DNA of 64,000 nucleotides from Amoebophrya sp. A120 (Eukaryota > Sar > Dinophyceae > Syndiniales > Amoebophryaceae). Positions 24,016-36,800 of this stretch are shown here, one piece after another; position 1 is the stretch's first letter; every line of letters starts with the position of its first letter. The stretch spans positions 7,137,794 through 7,201,793 of the forward strand of contig CAJINV010000001.1 in the NCBI GenBank assembly GCA_905178155.1. Direction: 5' to 3'. The notes beneath the pieces were generated by a model. That model was not told the origin of the DNA, made no database searches, and saw nothing but the letters and a program-made list of their open reading frames with translations. Made by a program: the position numbers and the translations under genes.

Positions 24016-25102
24016 GAGGAAAGCCGATGCTAGTCCTCAGGTATCTATGTTAGTGCTTGATTAAACTACTCGGCCATGGAGGCAGCTGTGCTTCCTGGGT
24101 CGAAGCCATAAACGACCAAGGAATGGAGTCGCTAGTTTCCCACTTCAAATTTTCAGTTGATACTGTGACCGTACTAGTCTAGCAGCATGGTCATGGTCGC
24201 AGCTCTTGCTCTTTTTTGCTAGTATTCAAATTCAATGTAGTAAAACAGGTGTGGGCCGCCCGCCACCTTTATCCTTGTGCCTGTGAGAACACTGTTTGAG
24301 ACGGTTCGTGGGAATTCAAACACCTCAGTGTCTATGCACACCGACACCGAGTCAGGAGCCGGCAATTTCTCTTACGGGAACACTATCGAGCAGAACGGTG
24401 TCGCTGCCTGATTCCAGGTTCTTTATTTCGGTATCCGAACGCGGGACATACGACGTGAGCTCCGCACGAAGTAACGAATACGAAAGCAATGCCACTGCAG
24501 ATTGTTTTAGGGACTGCAGGAGCGACTTAAGGTTTGTGCAACTCGCTAGCGAGCTTGAATTTGAAAACGCATCGAGGAGATGAAGAGTACATGCGCAAAC
24601 AACACGCATTCCGTCATCGTTTCCATTCCTGATCGTTCCCAAATGCTCATCCGCCTCTGGATTTGATTCGAAGCCTACAGATTCAGATCGGTGGTCGAAC
24701 GCGCTGCCATGAGTTGACAGACATTTTGGCTGATCAGACTCTTTTCGTCCAGGTGTTCTCTGTTGATTGTCGGTGCAGAAGATTTGTTTGTTAGGGTTGT
24801 ATATTCAGTTGTCATAAGCTTCAGGTCGCGGTGATTCATATCAATGAGACTAAACAGCATGAGTACATCTAGGCGATGCAGCTGAAACGCACCCTCAGTC
24901 ATTGCAGCCTTTCTGGTGGACCTTTCTGGTAGTCCTAGTGCCGTAAATACTTTTATCACGTGATCGAGGATGTCATTTCAATGATAGAGTAGCTCTAGCT
25001 TTGAATATAGTATGCTGGTTTCACCTGGGGATTCTGCGTTGTTTGTTCCGCATAAAGACTATCTGTTGTAGGCGCGCGTGTCAACGTTCTAAACTTGCGC
25101 AG
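24016..25102. other. Intergenic spacer
   Basis: No supported gene. The frame at 24296-24583 lacks a recognisable domain and splice partners. Sequence upstream of 25103 is probably the 5' UTR of the SET gene; its ATG follows GCGCAG, a possible 3' splice or trans-splice acceptor. Confidence 0.5.
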
Positions 25103-25711
25103 ATGGGCCAACAGCCAGTTTTGCACGCAGGGACTCCGTCTAGTACGTGCGAGAAAAGGACGGAAAACGCAGGTCCATTGCCTTCGCCAGATGTGAGGCC
25201 AACAGACGACCCTCGTCTTCTCGTTGCCCCCTCACGCATAACCGCAGCGGGAAATGGGTTGTTTGCCGTGGAAAAAATACCACGAGACACAGCGATCGTC
25301 AAATACACCGGGACACTGCTTTCCACCGCGGAGGCATTTCGGTTGGACGACAAAACATACCTGATGCGGCTCGGACTGGGAAAGTACGTGGACGGCAATC
25401 CGGCCCGGAGCACCGACACGAACCCGGACAAACGAGAACACGTGCAGTCGCTCGCTTGCTATCTAAACGACGCCAGGCCCTACAACTGTTACTTCGTGAA
25501 GCGCCCGGAGGATGGGTGGGCGGACGTGGTCACTCTTAGAGACGTAGAGGCAGGAGAAGAGCTGTATGTGAGCTACGGAAAACTGTATTGGACTGGGCAC
25601 AAACTCGCAAATCTTGGCAGTCCGCAGAAAAAGGCAGTTGTTACGCCAGCAACGGAATTTGTTTGTCAGAAGGCGGACGCGCGGACTGAGACACTCTGGG
25701 ACATCACCTAG
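25103..25711 (+). CDS. SET-domain protein (putative lysine methyltransferase)
   Basis: This single exon has its first in-frame ATG at 25103 and encodes 202 residues. SET features appear in order: the N-SET strand SRITAAGNGLFAVEKIPRDT, VKYTGTLLS, the substrate/AdoMet segment LACYLNDARPYNCYF in place of the usual N-H-S..N-C motif, and the C-terminal signature GEELYVSYGKLYW. The usual RFINHS is altered (LNDARPYNC), so the cofactor site is not textbook. It lacks pre-SET Zn clusters and MYND fingers. Methylation of a histone or other protein is inferred from the fold only. Confidence 0.8.
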   Translation: MGQQPVLHAGTPSSTCEKRTENAGPLPSPDVRPTDDPRLLVAPSRITAAGNGLFAVEKIPRDTAIVKYTGTLLSTAEAFRLDDKTYLMRLGLGKYVDGNPARSTDTNPDKREHVQSLACYLNDARPYNCYFVKRPEDGWADVVTLRDVEAGEELYVSYGKLYWTGHKLANLGSPQKKAVVTPATEFVCQKADARTETLWDIT

Positions 25712-26035
25712 TGCACCTGTTCTCCCAGTCACCGCAATTTGCTCACGGCCGAAGATCCTGAAAGTACTCGCTGTCGCAAGATCGTGCAAGAAAAGGAAAG
25801 CATTTTCATACAGACATCTGCGATCTTTCATTCCGAACCAACAACTTTTGAATCCGAAACGGAATCGCATAACCCGGACAGGCTACGGCTGCTTTTCTCA
25901 CTTCCTTTTCTCTTTCTAGGAGCGATGTTTGATCATGATACTACTAGATAGATTTTTCTGAACATGGCACCCCTTCAACTTCTTGTGACCTACACTCACT
26001 CACTCTCTTCCTAGAAGAAACTTTCTTTCTCAAAA
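25712..26035. other. Intergenic spacer
   Basis: About 320 nt between the SET stop and the ATG of the RMC1-like gene; nothing recognised. Confidence 0.5.
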
Positions 26036-29000
26036 ATGGCATTTTCGCTGCGCGGCCCCCTTTATCAATGGCCGACGGGTCGCACGGACCGCGTCACGTA
26101 CGATCGCCTTTGGGATCGGGCGCTGCACTTTCCCGACGACCAGTTCGGTTTCTACTCGGTTGATTTAGCCACGGGAACCTCGTCGTCGTCCACCAGTCCG
26201 TTCGGGGCACCAGGAGACCAACCAGCGGTGATTGCGAGGAAAGCAGATGGCGTGGAAAAAGAATATATTTCCCTCGTGCCAATCACCGAGGACAGCAACC
26301 TGGAGGTCGTTGCTGATGCGAAGTTCGCACCTGACGACCAGCACATTGCCTACGTGATCGGGCACCAGGTAGAGATGGTGTTCGGACATGATCTGCTGAT
26401 TCATTTGATTGGACGCTCTCGCCATGCATGAGATATTCGAAGATTCATGTTTGTTTCTCCACCAGAACTACAGTTTAGTTTTCCAAAAACCGCCCATTCA
26501 TCTTTCACTAGGTTTACGTGACAAACCGCAACGACATAGCGAACCGCGCACAGCCCATGGCGCTAACGCAAAAGTGGTCCACCGAGTCGCACTACGAGGT
26601 TCTCTCGTTTTTCTGGAGCCCGACCGCCTCCAGTCTGGAGCTGATCGCCGTATCGACGTGCGGAATAGAGATCTTCAAAGTGAAGTCGAACATCAAGTCT
26701 GCGCGCACCTACCAGACGCTGGCCAGGCGCGTCTGGGTGGAGCCGAAGGTTGGATTGATGGTCTGCTGCATCGGCGCGCGGACGCTCCAACCCTTCGATT
26801 TGCGACCCAAGCGGACCCCGCAGAAGCTGCCCAAGTTCGACCTGTACATCGGGAAGAGCAAGGCCATCGAGCACTTCGACGTGAATGTGCTGACGCTGTA
26901 CGGCGAAACTTATTGCGTGCATCTGGATGTGTTGCACGGGAAGGTACTCAACTGTAGTGCATATCATGACTGTTGCTATAATCCAGGTTTTTCTTTGTGA
27001 TTGTGCTGCTGAAGGAAATTGATATCTACTACTGCCTCACCAAGAAACTACGAACACCAGGTGAGTCTCCGCAACATCAGCGACGCCCGAAAATCCACCC
27101 CGGAGAACGACATCGTGTTGTCCGTCATGCCCTACACGACGATAGATCTCGTCACCGCTGAGGGCACCGTGCCCGGTCAGGCCAGCTACTTTCTCGGCGA
27201 CAAGCTACAGGACCCCGCGCCAGAGGGCGGAATTGTTTCGGAGCCAACGCGCCCACCTAACGCAGAAGAAAAAAGCAACATTCTTGCCGTCGCTGCAGCG
27301 AACAGCCCGGACGACTCCAATCAGTTTCCCTCGGACACGGCCCGCGGGCCGCTGCGCATTTCTGTGGTGGAGGATCTCCTGGTCGTGCACAGGGTCGACC
27401 GCGGTTGGAGCTGGGTCTTCGACGTGCGCCTGCCGCAATCGCAGGCGGTTGGCTTCTTCCGCTCTTTCGACGCGGCCTTCGAGTACTTGTCCAGCGACGT
27501 GGTGATCGACCGGCCGAAGGGGAGCGTGTACAAGCTACAGGTGGATGTGTGGAAGGTGATGCGGTTCTTCGAGCAAAACTACTCGTTGTGCAAAAGCCAA
27601 TTTTTGCACCTGTCGCTGGAAGAGAGCATGCTGCGCGAACAGCAGTACCTTTTGAGTTCCGCGCACCACATGCGCGCGCCCGCGACCAGCTACGAGGAAT
27701 ACCTCCGGCAGGTGGCCGCGTCTGGCTCCCGGAAGCGCGAGCGCGACGGGGGCCCGAGCGACGAGAGCGATTACCTCTCGACCTATTTGTTGCAACTGGT
27801 GCTGCGGCGACCGCGGTCGCGGGCACGGGCGGTTTTTCTCCTGGAGCGCGCCTTGGAAAACCGGTTGTCATTAGAGGAGTGGGCGCACAATTTTGCAGCG
27901 CTGAACTTGTCTTACCGGGGTGCCATCGAGCAAAGTGCGGCCGCCGCGAAACAGGAGGCCGCCACGGCAAGCAAGCAGGCCGCACAGCAGGCGGTCAACG
28001 CCGGCGGGGAGGGGAGTTCGGGCGGTGCGGGGAAGAACGGCGATAGCAAATCCTCGGAAAATAAAGGTGGCGCTTCGTCCGCAGCCGAAAACACCGCCGC
28101 GTCGGGCAGTGAAGACCCAGCCGGGGGAGGTGCGTCTAGCACCGTGGCAGCGCAGCAGAAGAAGGACAAGACGGTTTCGCTCTCCACCCTGACGTCCCAA
28201 TTGCAGGGGAAAACCATTCTGAGTGAGAAGGACGTTGTTCTAGAGGTTTTCATGCCCTTCTTCCACCGGTGCTACGGATCCTCAGCGGAGTTCTTTGTGG
28301 AACTACCGCTCGACCACGACGCTTCTGCAGAGGCGCACTCAACAATTCCTGGGGATGGCACACCAGCAAATGGAACACCAGCAAATACAACGACTGGCGC
28401 CAGCGCTACGACGTCGGCGGGCAAGACAAAAGAGCGCCGCTCCTCCTCCACCTCGACCTCGGCTGCGTGGCGAGCCTCGTACCAGCTGGAGCCACGCAAC
28501 GTGCGCCCGTTGCCAGAGGTATACGTACGCGGCAAGCCGGAGAGCTGCCCGGGCGTCCCGTGCCTCCGGTGGTCTCGCCCGAGTTCCGAGCTGCATCGCC
28601 GGGATTTCTACTACAGCACCCCTGAAGCTGCCCCCAGTCCCCTGACCGATCCGAACGGCGCGTCGTTCGCGCCGCAGCCACGGACTATGAAAAAAACGAT
28701 GAACAACACTGCCCCACCCTTGATGTCCGCCGTGCCCATCCCCGGCAATGCGCCGTACTTGTTGCAGGTGGCGCTGTCGTACCTGAACTCCCTGCTGAAC
28801 CTCCAGATTTTGCCGCACCGCATTCTGCAGTGTTTTCTGTTTGATCTCTGTGTGTACTTCGAGCAGTTCCATCTGCTGCAGCAGCTCCTCCACTACCACG
28901 TCCTGCTGGACAATCCCGACCTGTGTCGGCGCCTCGTCAGCCTCGTTCTGCAGTCCACGACGGCGTCAACGTCGAGCCCCTATCCTACACACGCAATGCT

Positions 29001-30055
29001 CCTACACGATCACGATTCGGTCGCCCCGTTTGCAGCCTCACCGAACAAAGTAGACAATAATCCTGCCTCAACTTCTACATGTTCCGCGTCGTCCCCTTAC
29101 GCGAGTTTGATAAGAGCCTGCTTGATCTCAGAGGAGGTTCTGTCATCAGATCAGCTATCGTCCTCGAGAAAAGACACCACACCTCCGCCGGCGGACAGCA
29201 AATCCACTGCGAGTCCGGACACGACGGCACAGCACGGCATTAACGTCGTCGGTTCTTCCGGCGCCGGCTCCAGCAGCACCGGGCTGTTCTTGCTGTTGCC
29301 GAACTTGCGAGCGACGGCAAGTAGCGGGTCCTTGAAGAACTACGCGACGGAGCAGCAGGGCACAGCATCTTGTGAGAACAACCCCTACTCGCCCGCAGTG
29401 CTCCAGTACCTGGAGGGGTTGCGGCGGAACCGGCAGTGGCTGACCCAGTCGGCGCTGGACATGGCGCTGCGGTTCCGCGATTTCTTCACCGTGGCGGACT
29501 GCCTCGTGCTCTCCGAGCAGTTTGTGGACGCCATTTTTCTGATCAAGCAAACCCAGCTGGCGACCTACCCGCTGGCGCACCTGCTGGAGCGCGTGTTCCA
29601 GCGCATCCTGGCGCATCTCGCCCGCGAGTTGGCCGCGGAACCCGAAACTGCGGAGGAGGAGCAAGATTTCGTGGCGCTGTTGGAAAAGCTCTGCGCCGCT
29701 CTCGTCGAGGTGGAGGACGGGGGCGAGTCTCGCGTGCTGCTGAAGGTATGATTTTATGCGGACTTGCTAGTTGCCCGAAGCAACACCATAAACAGACTTT
29801 TGACTCTTCGTTTGTAGCATTTCGACTGAAGATTCTCGTCGCTAAAAGCGCACTCTACCTCGAAATTCTTAAAAACAGGAAAATGGGGAAAAGTGTCGAA
29901 GTCCCGATCTTTTCCGGTATGTTGGCGTGTGGCGCAGCTGTTTGCGCGAAATCTACCTGTGGCAGCAGCAGGCCACGTCGGCGACTGACGAGGAGCCGCT
30001 GCTACCGCCCAACATCTCCGGCTGCGAAGTTTTTGGACTGGTGGCGGCGAACTGA
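26036..30055 (+). CDS. RMC1: RMC1/Mic1-like regulator of MON1-CCZ1
   Basis: Exons 26036-26368, 26512-26943, 27061-29745 and 29879-30055 (GT-AG, all phase 0) encode 1208 residues, against about 650 in animals. The N-terminal half reads as a beta-propeller of the Mic1 type (HYEVLSFFWSP, ISTCGIEIFKV-like strands, LLVVHRVDRGWSWVFDVR). The C-terminal Mic1 region is helical (LLNSLLNLQILPHRILQCF, FHLLQQLLHYHVLLDNP, ALDMALRFRDFFTVADCL). The extra length comes from Ala/Ser/Gly/Thr-rich insertions (about 27900-28190, 28340-28450 and 28960-29300). In animals RMC1 joins MON1-CCZ1 to activate Rab7 on late endosomes; a similar trafficking role is inferred. The last exon (ENGEKCRSPDLFRYVGVW) was found by extending the frame past the 29746 donor. 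Confidence 0.75.
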
Positions 30056-30886
30056 CGCGTAGCCAGGATGGATGATGATCCCGCACCGGGTTCGATGATG
30101 TTTCAACTCCAAAAAGCGACAAGCGACAACCCTGAGATGGGAGCAGGATGGTGAGCGACGTACCTATAATACTAGGTACACACGAGGAGGATCATGACTA
30201 CGCGTATTTTGGTATTACATGTCGGCGCAGACGCGCGATCATGCGAAGCAAAAACTTAACTAACCGAAGACTCAGGGCGCTTTTTGCCTGTACTCTTCGT
30301 TCACCAACAGGTGTGATTACGGATCTGTTGTTCTGCGTGCTTCACAAATCGAACTACCTGTGTGGGGTCAACAGGAGTCCGCTGGATAATTGTGCGGCCG
30401 AAAAAAGACGGGGGGGGGGAGAGGCAATTTTAACCACGGCAGAGACCACGAGAGAAAAGCTTGAGCGAGTAGAGTTGAAGTATGTTCTGAGCTGGATGAA
30501 ATTGACCAAAGGTTTTCTTGATCTTCATCTTCCACCATCGCTTCAAAACTGCATGATGTTAAGAGCACGCAGTTTTATGTACTGAACGTAAAACAACACC
30601 AGTCATGACACACCTGCCTGGTGCTGTCGTTTTCCGCTTCTCGCAAGTGAGCGGCGACACAACGCGGGCAGGATTGTGGTCCGCTTTGTTGCGGAAGCAA
30701 CTCAAGGCACTGTCGCCTGCTTGATTTGCGTCCTCACATGGGCCGCATGCAGCGACGCAGTAGTCGTCTGTCGTTCTTCGGCTGCGCCAGCGCGGCCAGT
30801 ACGACGTGGTCATCGTGGTGCTTTTGTCTGTGATTGCTGCACCAGAACGCCACCAAACCTACACGTACTGGCGCTTTCAAGAAAAG
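30056..30886. other. Intergenic spacer
   Basis: Contains a poly-G tract near 30411-30420 and no supported gene. An open frame continues upstream of the chosen start of the next gene to 30806, but without an ATG. Confidence 0.5.
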
Positions 30887-33800
30887 ATGGCACAACCTTG
30901 GCGCGCGCCGTTGCAGCACCCTCCTTGCTGGGCCCTCGCGTGCATGATGTTTGTGCTCCACTACGCCATGTCGAATATGATTCTCACAAGAGCCGTCGAC
31001 CGGGTCCTACTCCGGTCACAGGAGCGTGAAACGGCTGGGCGGGCTTTCGCAGAACTCGATGCAGGAGGTGCGGAAGTGGAGATGCTCGGAAGTACTAGCG
31101 CTTTGAACACGGAGGATGTGAAGGAAGAGGTGGAACCAGAAGCGAAATTTGAAGAAGAGCACTACGAGAAAGCCACTGCGTCGAGTCATCGGGGTGGCAA
31201 CAAGCGACAGAAAATATTGTCATCCGAAGGCGGCCGTAGTAGAACCTCGTCCACAAGAGTGGATAGAATAGATCGACGCCACGACCGGCCCCCGGCTGCA
31301 CCCTTGGAGCGCAGTACGACTGTCGTGTCTTCTCAAGAACAGACGAAACTGGTTCACCACGCGGAAACAAGTTCTTCGCCCGTTGTCGGGAAATGCAAAA
31401 CAGACGAAATTGGATACACCCGCTACCCTGGTTCCTGGGTTGATGTGGACCGGTACAGCATGATTGGGGCGATGTGCTTCGACGTCTCAAGCCCGCCCGA
31501 CGACAAAGCAGAAAGCGTGTGCCGCGCCCTCTGTGACGCGAAGCGGCAGAAACCGGGCGAGGACTGCCGCGGGTACGAAGTGTGGCAAGCCATGTACGAC
31601 GGCCAAGTAGCCGGGAGCAAGTGTTACCTCTACCGCAAAGACATTTTCACCCGGAGAACTAGGGATGGCTTCAAGGAGCCTTGCTTTAACGAGCGGGTGC
31701 ACACGGGTCTAGGCGAGTACAGCGACGACGTCGCGGCACGCACCTTCAAGTACGATAGAAGCGTGGTTTCGGCGCGGTATTGCGACGGTGGCGCAGAATT
31801 TATCCTGCCTTGTCCGGGCCAAGCGCTGCCTTTATCCAACGCAGCACCTGTGACTACTCCTGTCGCGAAGGACCTAGGCCGGCCCGCAGGCCTGGAGCGC
31901 GTTTGTCGGTGCAGCGGCCTTGCGTACTGCGGGCCGATTGACTACCGCGCGCCGATCACCGCGCCGGAGGACCTTTCCGGAGCATGGCCGACGCTGTCGG
32001 GGAAAAAACAGCTTCCGTGCGGCGTGTGCGGCAGCGACGAGGGCTTCTACGAGTCGGACGGCTGTTGGCTGAAGGGTACGAGCTCCACAGGGACCGACCT
32101 CCACCGGGCCTTCTACGCCCCGGGCACGACGACACCCGATCCTGGCGCTCCAACCGTGCTGCGCCCGGTCATCGTGGTCGAGGGCGGAGACACGGTGCTC
32201 GCCGCCGTGAAGGGTTCGCCGCTCTGGACGGAGATCGAAAGCGGAAAAAAAGCCACGCAAAAAGGCTGCGAAGAACTGTGTGAACTTCACGGTGCCTGCT
32301 ACGGGTACGAGTATTGGCACGATCTCGGGAAGGACCTGTATATCCACGACGAGAGTACGGAGCAGGCCAATCCGTACAAGAACAACCAGTGCTGGCTGTT
32401 CTTGGCGGACGTGTGGGGCGCAGCGGCGGACACGGCGGCGGGGCAGTGCTGGAACAAGCGCGTCATGTTCGGCATTTGGACGCCGTTGACCAAGGTGACC
32501 ACGGCGCGCAACTGCAGACAGACGCTCGGCACCACGTCGCCCACCCCGTGCCCGCTTGCCAGCGCCCCGTTTTTCTTGCCTCTCGGAGCGCCCGTTATTC
32601 CCGAAGGGGATAAGTGGCTGTACGTGAAAGACCACCCGGTCTGGGCAGGCGGATTGGAGGAGAAGTGCTACCCGTGCGGCTCCAGTCAATGGCTTTCGAG
32701 AACGTCGACGTCCACGCGGGAGAAGTGCGGGTATTCGTATGGGCACCCGCAAGACGATGCGTGCGTGTTTCTTCCGCACGACTTAAGTAGCGTGGACGGG
32801 GGGAGTTATCGGCCCGTGGAATGGACCGTCACCCATCAGGACCTCACAGATCCGACGAACAGGACCACACTTGCGGATTGCAAAAAAGCGTGCGACAACA
32901 AGGGGCGAGCGAACGAGGACTACCTTTGTTCGGGCATCGTGTTCCTGGACGGCAAGGACGACCGGCGCGAGCCCCTGTGCGGGCTGCTGGCCGAGCCGGT
33001 GCAGCTCATGCACGGGGGCGACACCATGGTGAACCACAAGTCGCAGCTGTTTCTGTTGGATTCGGACCAAGCCATCGGGTCCGGCTTTCACCACGTGCAC
33101 CACCGCTGCGACAACCAGGCGGCGACGTGCAAGGTCTGCAGACGGCTGTCACATTTTAAAATCATCGTTGCTACCGATTGCACGACCACGACGACTACCA
33201 ACAGCAAAACTGATCTGCTGTAAGTACTTGACGCCTATTAAGAAAGTATTTTTTCAGGAGCAAAAATTGCGAATAGTGCGTGCGGGTTTTCTCACTATGT
33301 TGCGAACAAACTCGACGACAAAGAGGAGCGTGAACAAATAAATTTACAAATAAAGAGCCAACGTGCGGCGATAGAAGTACTTACTTTTGCTGTGCATACC
33401 GACCACCACCACTACCTCGTCGACCCAAGGCCCCGTCTGCGGGCGGTGCACGGTGCCCGGATACAACCGCTACCCCGGGTGCTCCGTGGACGTGCAGGCA
33501 CCCAAGATGCACAGGGAGGTGTGCTACGCGAGTGACGTCTCCAAATATTACGCTGATACCATTGAGGAGGAGTGCCAAAAGTTGTGCGACACCGAGCGAG
33601 CGAATGCGTTCGCGGGTACTACCCCACCAACCCAGACAGCGCAGACCTGCCTCGGCTACGAAGTGAGGTGGAACATCCACCCGGGAGAAAACCCAACGAA
33701 GCTATGAGATTGGACATTGCCCTCTTCCCAGTTTTCATACATTTGTCAACTTCTACAGAAGCAGAGCGGAACAATCCCTGTGTGCTGTCGCTCGGAGTTG

Positions 33801-36800
33801 TAGATGGTGCTTGTCAGCATGACAAGCTGCGGCAGCTCACTTAGCGGGTACGTACCATGACAATGCTTTGTAGACTGACGTCAATTTTTGTTGACTGTTG
33901 TCCTCGCACCACAAGGATCATACATGAGTTTCCCTTATCCTGCCGCTCCCCAAATGAAAGCAGGGAGTAGAGCTGCGGTTGTCCAGCACGGGTATAGAGG
34001 AAGCGCTGGTGCTATTTGCATATAGCGGACGTGTGGCAGGGAGAGCCCGAAGAGGAGTACGCCGGGATGCCGGAGATTCATCCGGTGCTGTGCTGGAACG
34101 ACCGGGTGCGCACGGGGTTGGGCCGGTACACCGACGGCTCCGAAGAAGAGAGCCTTTTCGTGGACGATTTCAGTGTGGTGTCTGCGCGTTGGTGCGAAAC
34201 CGGAAACGAGCCCGACCCGGTCGGCTGCCCGGATTCACAGCAACCCGGTGGCCAGCAGCTGCCCATGCCGTTCTCTACCGACCAGTACCGGCCGCTCGCA
34301 GGGACACACAAGCAAAACCGCGGGGACGACGTGTGTGTGTGCGACAGAACGTTCTTGGTTATGTGCGGCCTGAAAAGCTACAACGCGCCGCGAATGTCCT
34401 ATGAAAACCTCGCTTTGACGGGGGGACTGACCGAGTCGGGGAAAACGCAGCTGCCGTGCGGAATCTGTGGCGCCCAGGAGGGCTTCTACGAGTCGGATGG
34501 CTGCTTCCTGGAGGAAACGCGAGGGACGGGCGTCGACATCCGGCGCATCTTCTACGGGCACGGGACCGTGACAGACGGAGGGTTGCCGGAGATCACGGTG
34601 GAGGGAGACAGCGTGTGGCCCGGCGACCAGGCGTTTTCCGACTTGAAGGCGCAAATCAGCACCGGGGCGTTGGCCACCCAGGCGGGCTGCGAAGCGCTGT
34701 GCCAGCTGCAGAGCCGAAACTGCTTCGGCTACGAGTACTGGCATAACGTCGGCAAAGACCTGTACCTGTTCGACGCGCAGGCGGACATCGCAAACCCCTG
34801 GAAAAACAACCAGTGCTGGCTGTTCCTCTCCGACGTGTGGGGCGCGCAGGCGGACGCAGCCTCCGGTGTAGCGGCTGGCCAGGGGCAGAGGCCCCTGTGT
34901 TGGAACTACCGCGCAAAGATGGGCGTCTGGACGCCGATAACAAAGGTGACGACCGCCCGCAACTGCCGTGCGGCCCTGGGGACGGACCCCCCAATCAGCT
35001 GCAGCTCCGGCTGGTATCACCCCCTCGGCGCCCCCATCGCACCCACCATGGGTTTGTGGCAATACAAGCATCTCGAGTGTTACCCCTGCGGCAAGAACAA
35101 GGAACGCTGCGGCAAGTCCTACGGGCCCGGTTTGGACCACAATTGCCTGTTCTTTGCGGACAATCTGGCACAGGTGGACGCAGCGACGTACGCACCGGTG
35201 TTGTGGGCAAAAACGTTTTCGCAAGGCGTTCAAGATCTGGGCAGGCAGGCAACCATGAGCTACTGCCACAAAACGTGCAGCGACGCGGGTTACATATACA
35301 AGAACGGAGTCCGGCACAAAAAGTGCCAAGGCTTCTTCTCTGTGGAGACGGCCCGGACCGTCGCGACCCGATGTGCGGCCTGCTTTTGGAGTCAGTGGCG
35401 AAATACCGACAGGATGGGGGTGGCACGGTCGTGGAGTTCGTGACCCCAGCGACGGCGGAGCGCGGAGCGAGCCTGCCGCGCGCGAACCCGTCGCGCCTGC
35501 TTCCCTACCAGATGGGGGGCCTCTACCACCGGTGCGACAGCCAGGCTGCGCTTTGCGAGATCTGCGGAAGATACAGTGTGTACGGCGAAGTGCCCGCGAG
35601 CGATTGCCCCATCATCGAGAGTCAGACTCCTGCTCCAACAACGCCAGCAGGGACCTTCCAGTCACTTCCCACGTCCCCGTTCCAGCCACTTCCCACGACA
35701 CCGCCGTCTCCCACGACACAGGCGCCAACCACCACACTCCCGAGCCGTGACTGCGTCGGCTCGTGGAGCGTGGTGGACTGGAAGGCGCAGTGCAAGGGAA
35801 AGGGAGAGACCGTGACGCGAGAGTACACGCAGACTGTCACTGCCGCGAATGGGGGCGCGGCCTGCGAATTCGAGGATGGCCAGGTACAAACCAACGTGTG
35901 CCCGACGGACTGCGTTGGTTCGTGGAGCGTGGTGGACTGGAAGGCGCAGTGCAAGGGCAAAGGAGAGACCGTGACGCGAGAGTACACGCAAACTGTCACG
36001 GCCGAGAATGGGGGCGCGGCCTGCGAATTCGAGGATGGCCAGGTACAAACCAACACGTGCCCGACGGACTGCGTTGGCTCGTGGAGCGTCGCAGACTTGC
36101 AAGCGCAGTGCAAGGGAAAGGGAGAGACCGTGACGCGAGAGTACACGCAGACCGTCACTGCCGCGAATGGGGGCGCGGCCTGCGAATTCGACGATGGGCA
36201 GGTACAAACCAACGTGTGCCCGACGGACTGCGTCGGCTCGTGGAGCGTCGCAGACCTGCAAGCGCAGTGCAAAGGAAAAGGGGAAACGGTCAAGCGGAAA
36301 TACACACACACTGTCCCTGCAGCGAATGGCGGTGTCGCTTGTGATTTCCAGGAAGGCTTCGTCCAGGTCGAGACGTGTCCGACGGATTGCGTTGGCTCTT
36401 GGGATGTCGCTACTCTCGCGACGCTTCGCAAGAAATGCAGCGGGGAAGGGGAGACCCTGACGCGAACCTATACGCAGAGCGTGCCTGCGGTGGACGGCGG
36501 CGTCCCTTGCGATACGGCGCACAACGCGGTCGAGAGCGTTTTGTGTCCGACGGACTGCCAGGGATCCTGGAATGTTGTCTCGACGCAGGCGCTGCGGGAG
36601 CAGTGCACGGGTGCGGGGGAGCGGTTAAGCCGGGTTTTTACCCGCACCCGTGCGGCGTCAACGGACACCGAACCTCCCGGGGTAGAGTGCGACTACAAAG
36701 ACGGGCAGAAAGACAGCATCACCTGCGCGCTGCACCACTGCGTGTGCGACCATGGGAAGGAAGCAACCGGCGCCGGTTGCGACGCCGATGGTAGCACGCC

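Noticed and set aside
33400-33702. GTGAGG donor at 33664 for the second intron of the modular gene
   Set aside because: It would remove about 13 residues that align with the other Cys-rich copy (GYEVWQAMYDGQVAGSK).
35751-36720. CRISPR-like or satellite array
   Set aside because: The regular spacing comes from in-frame TSP1-like protein repeats, not from short repeats with unique spacers.
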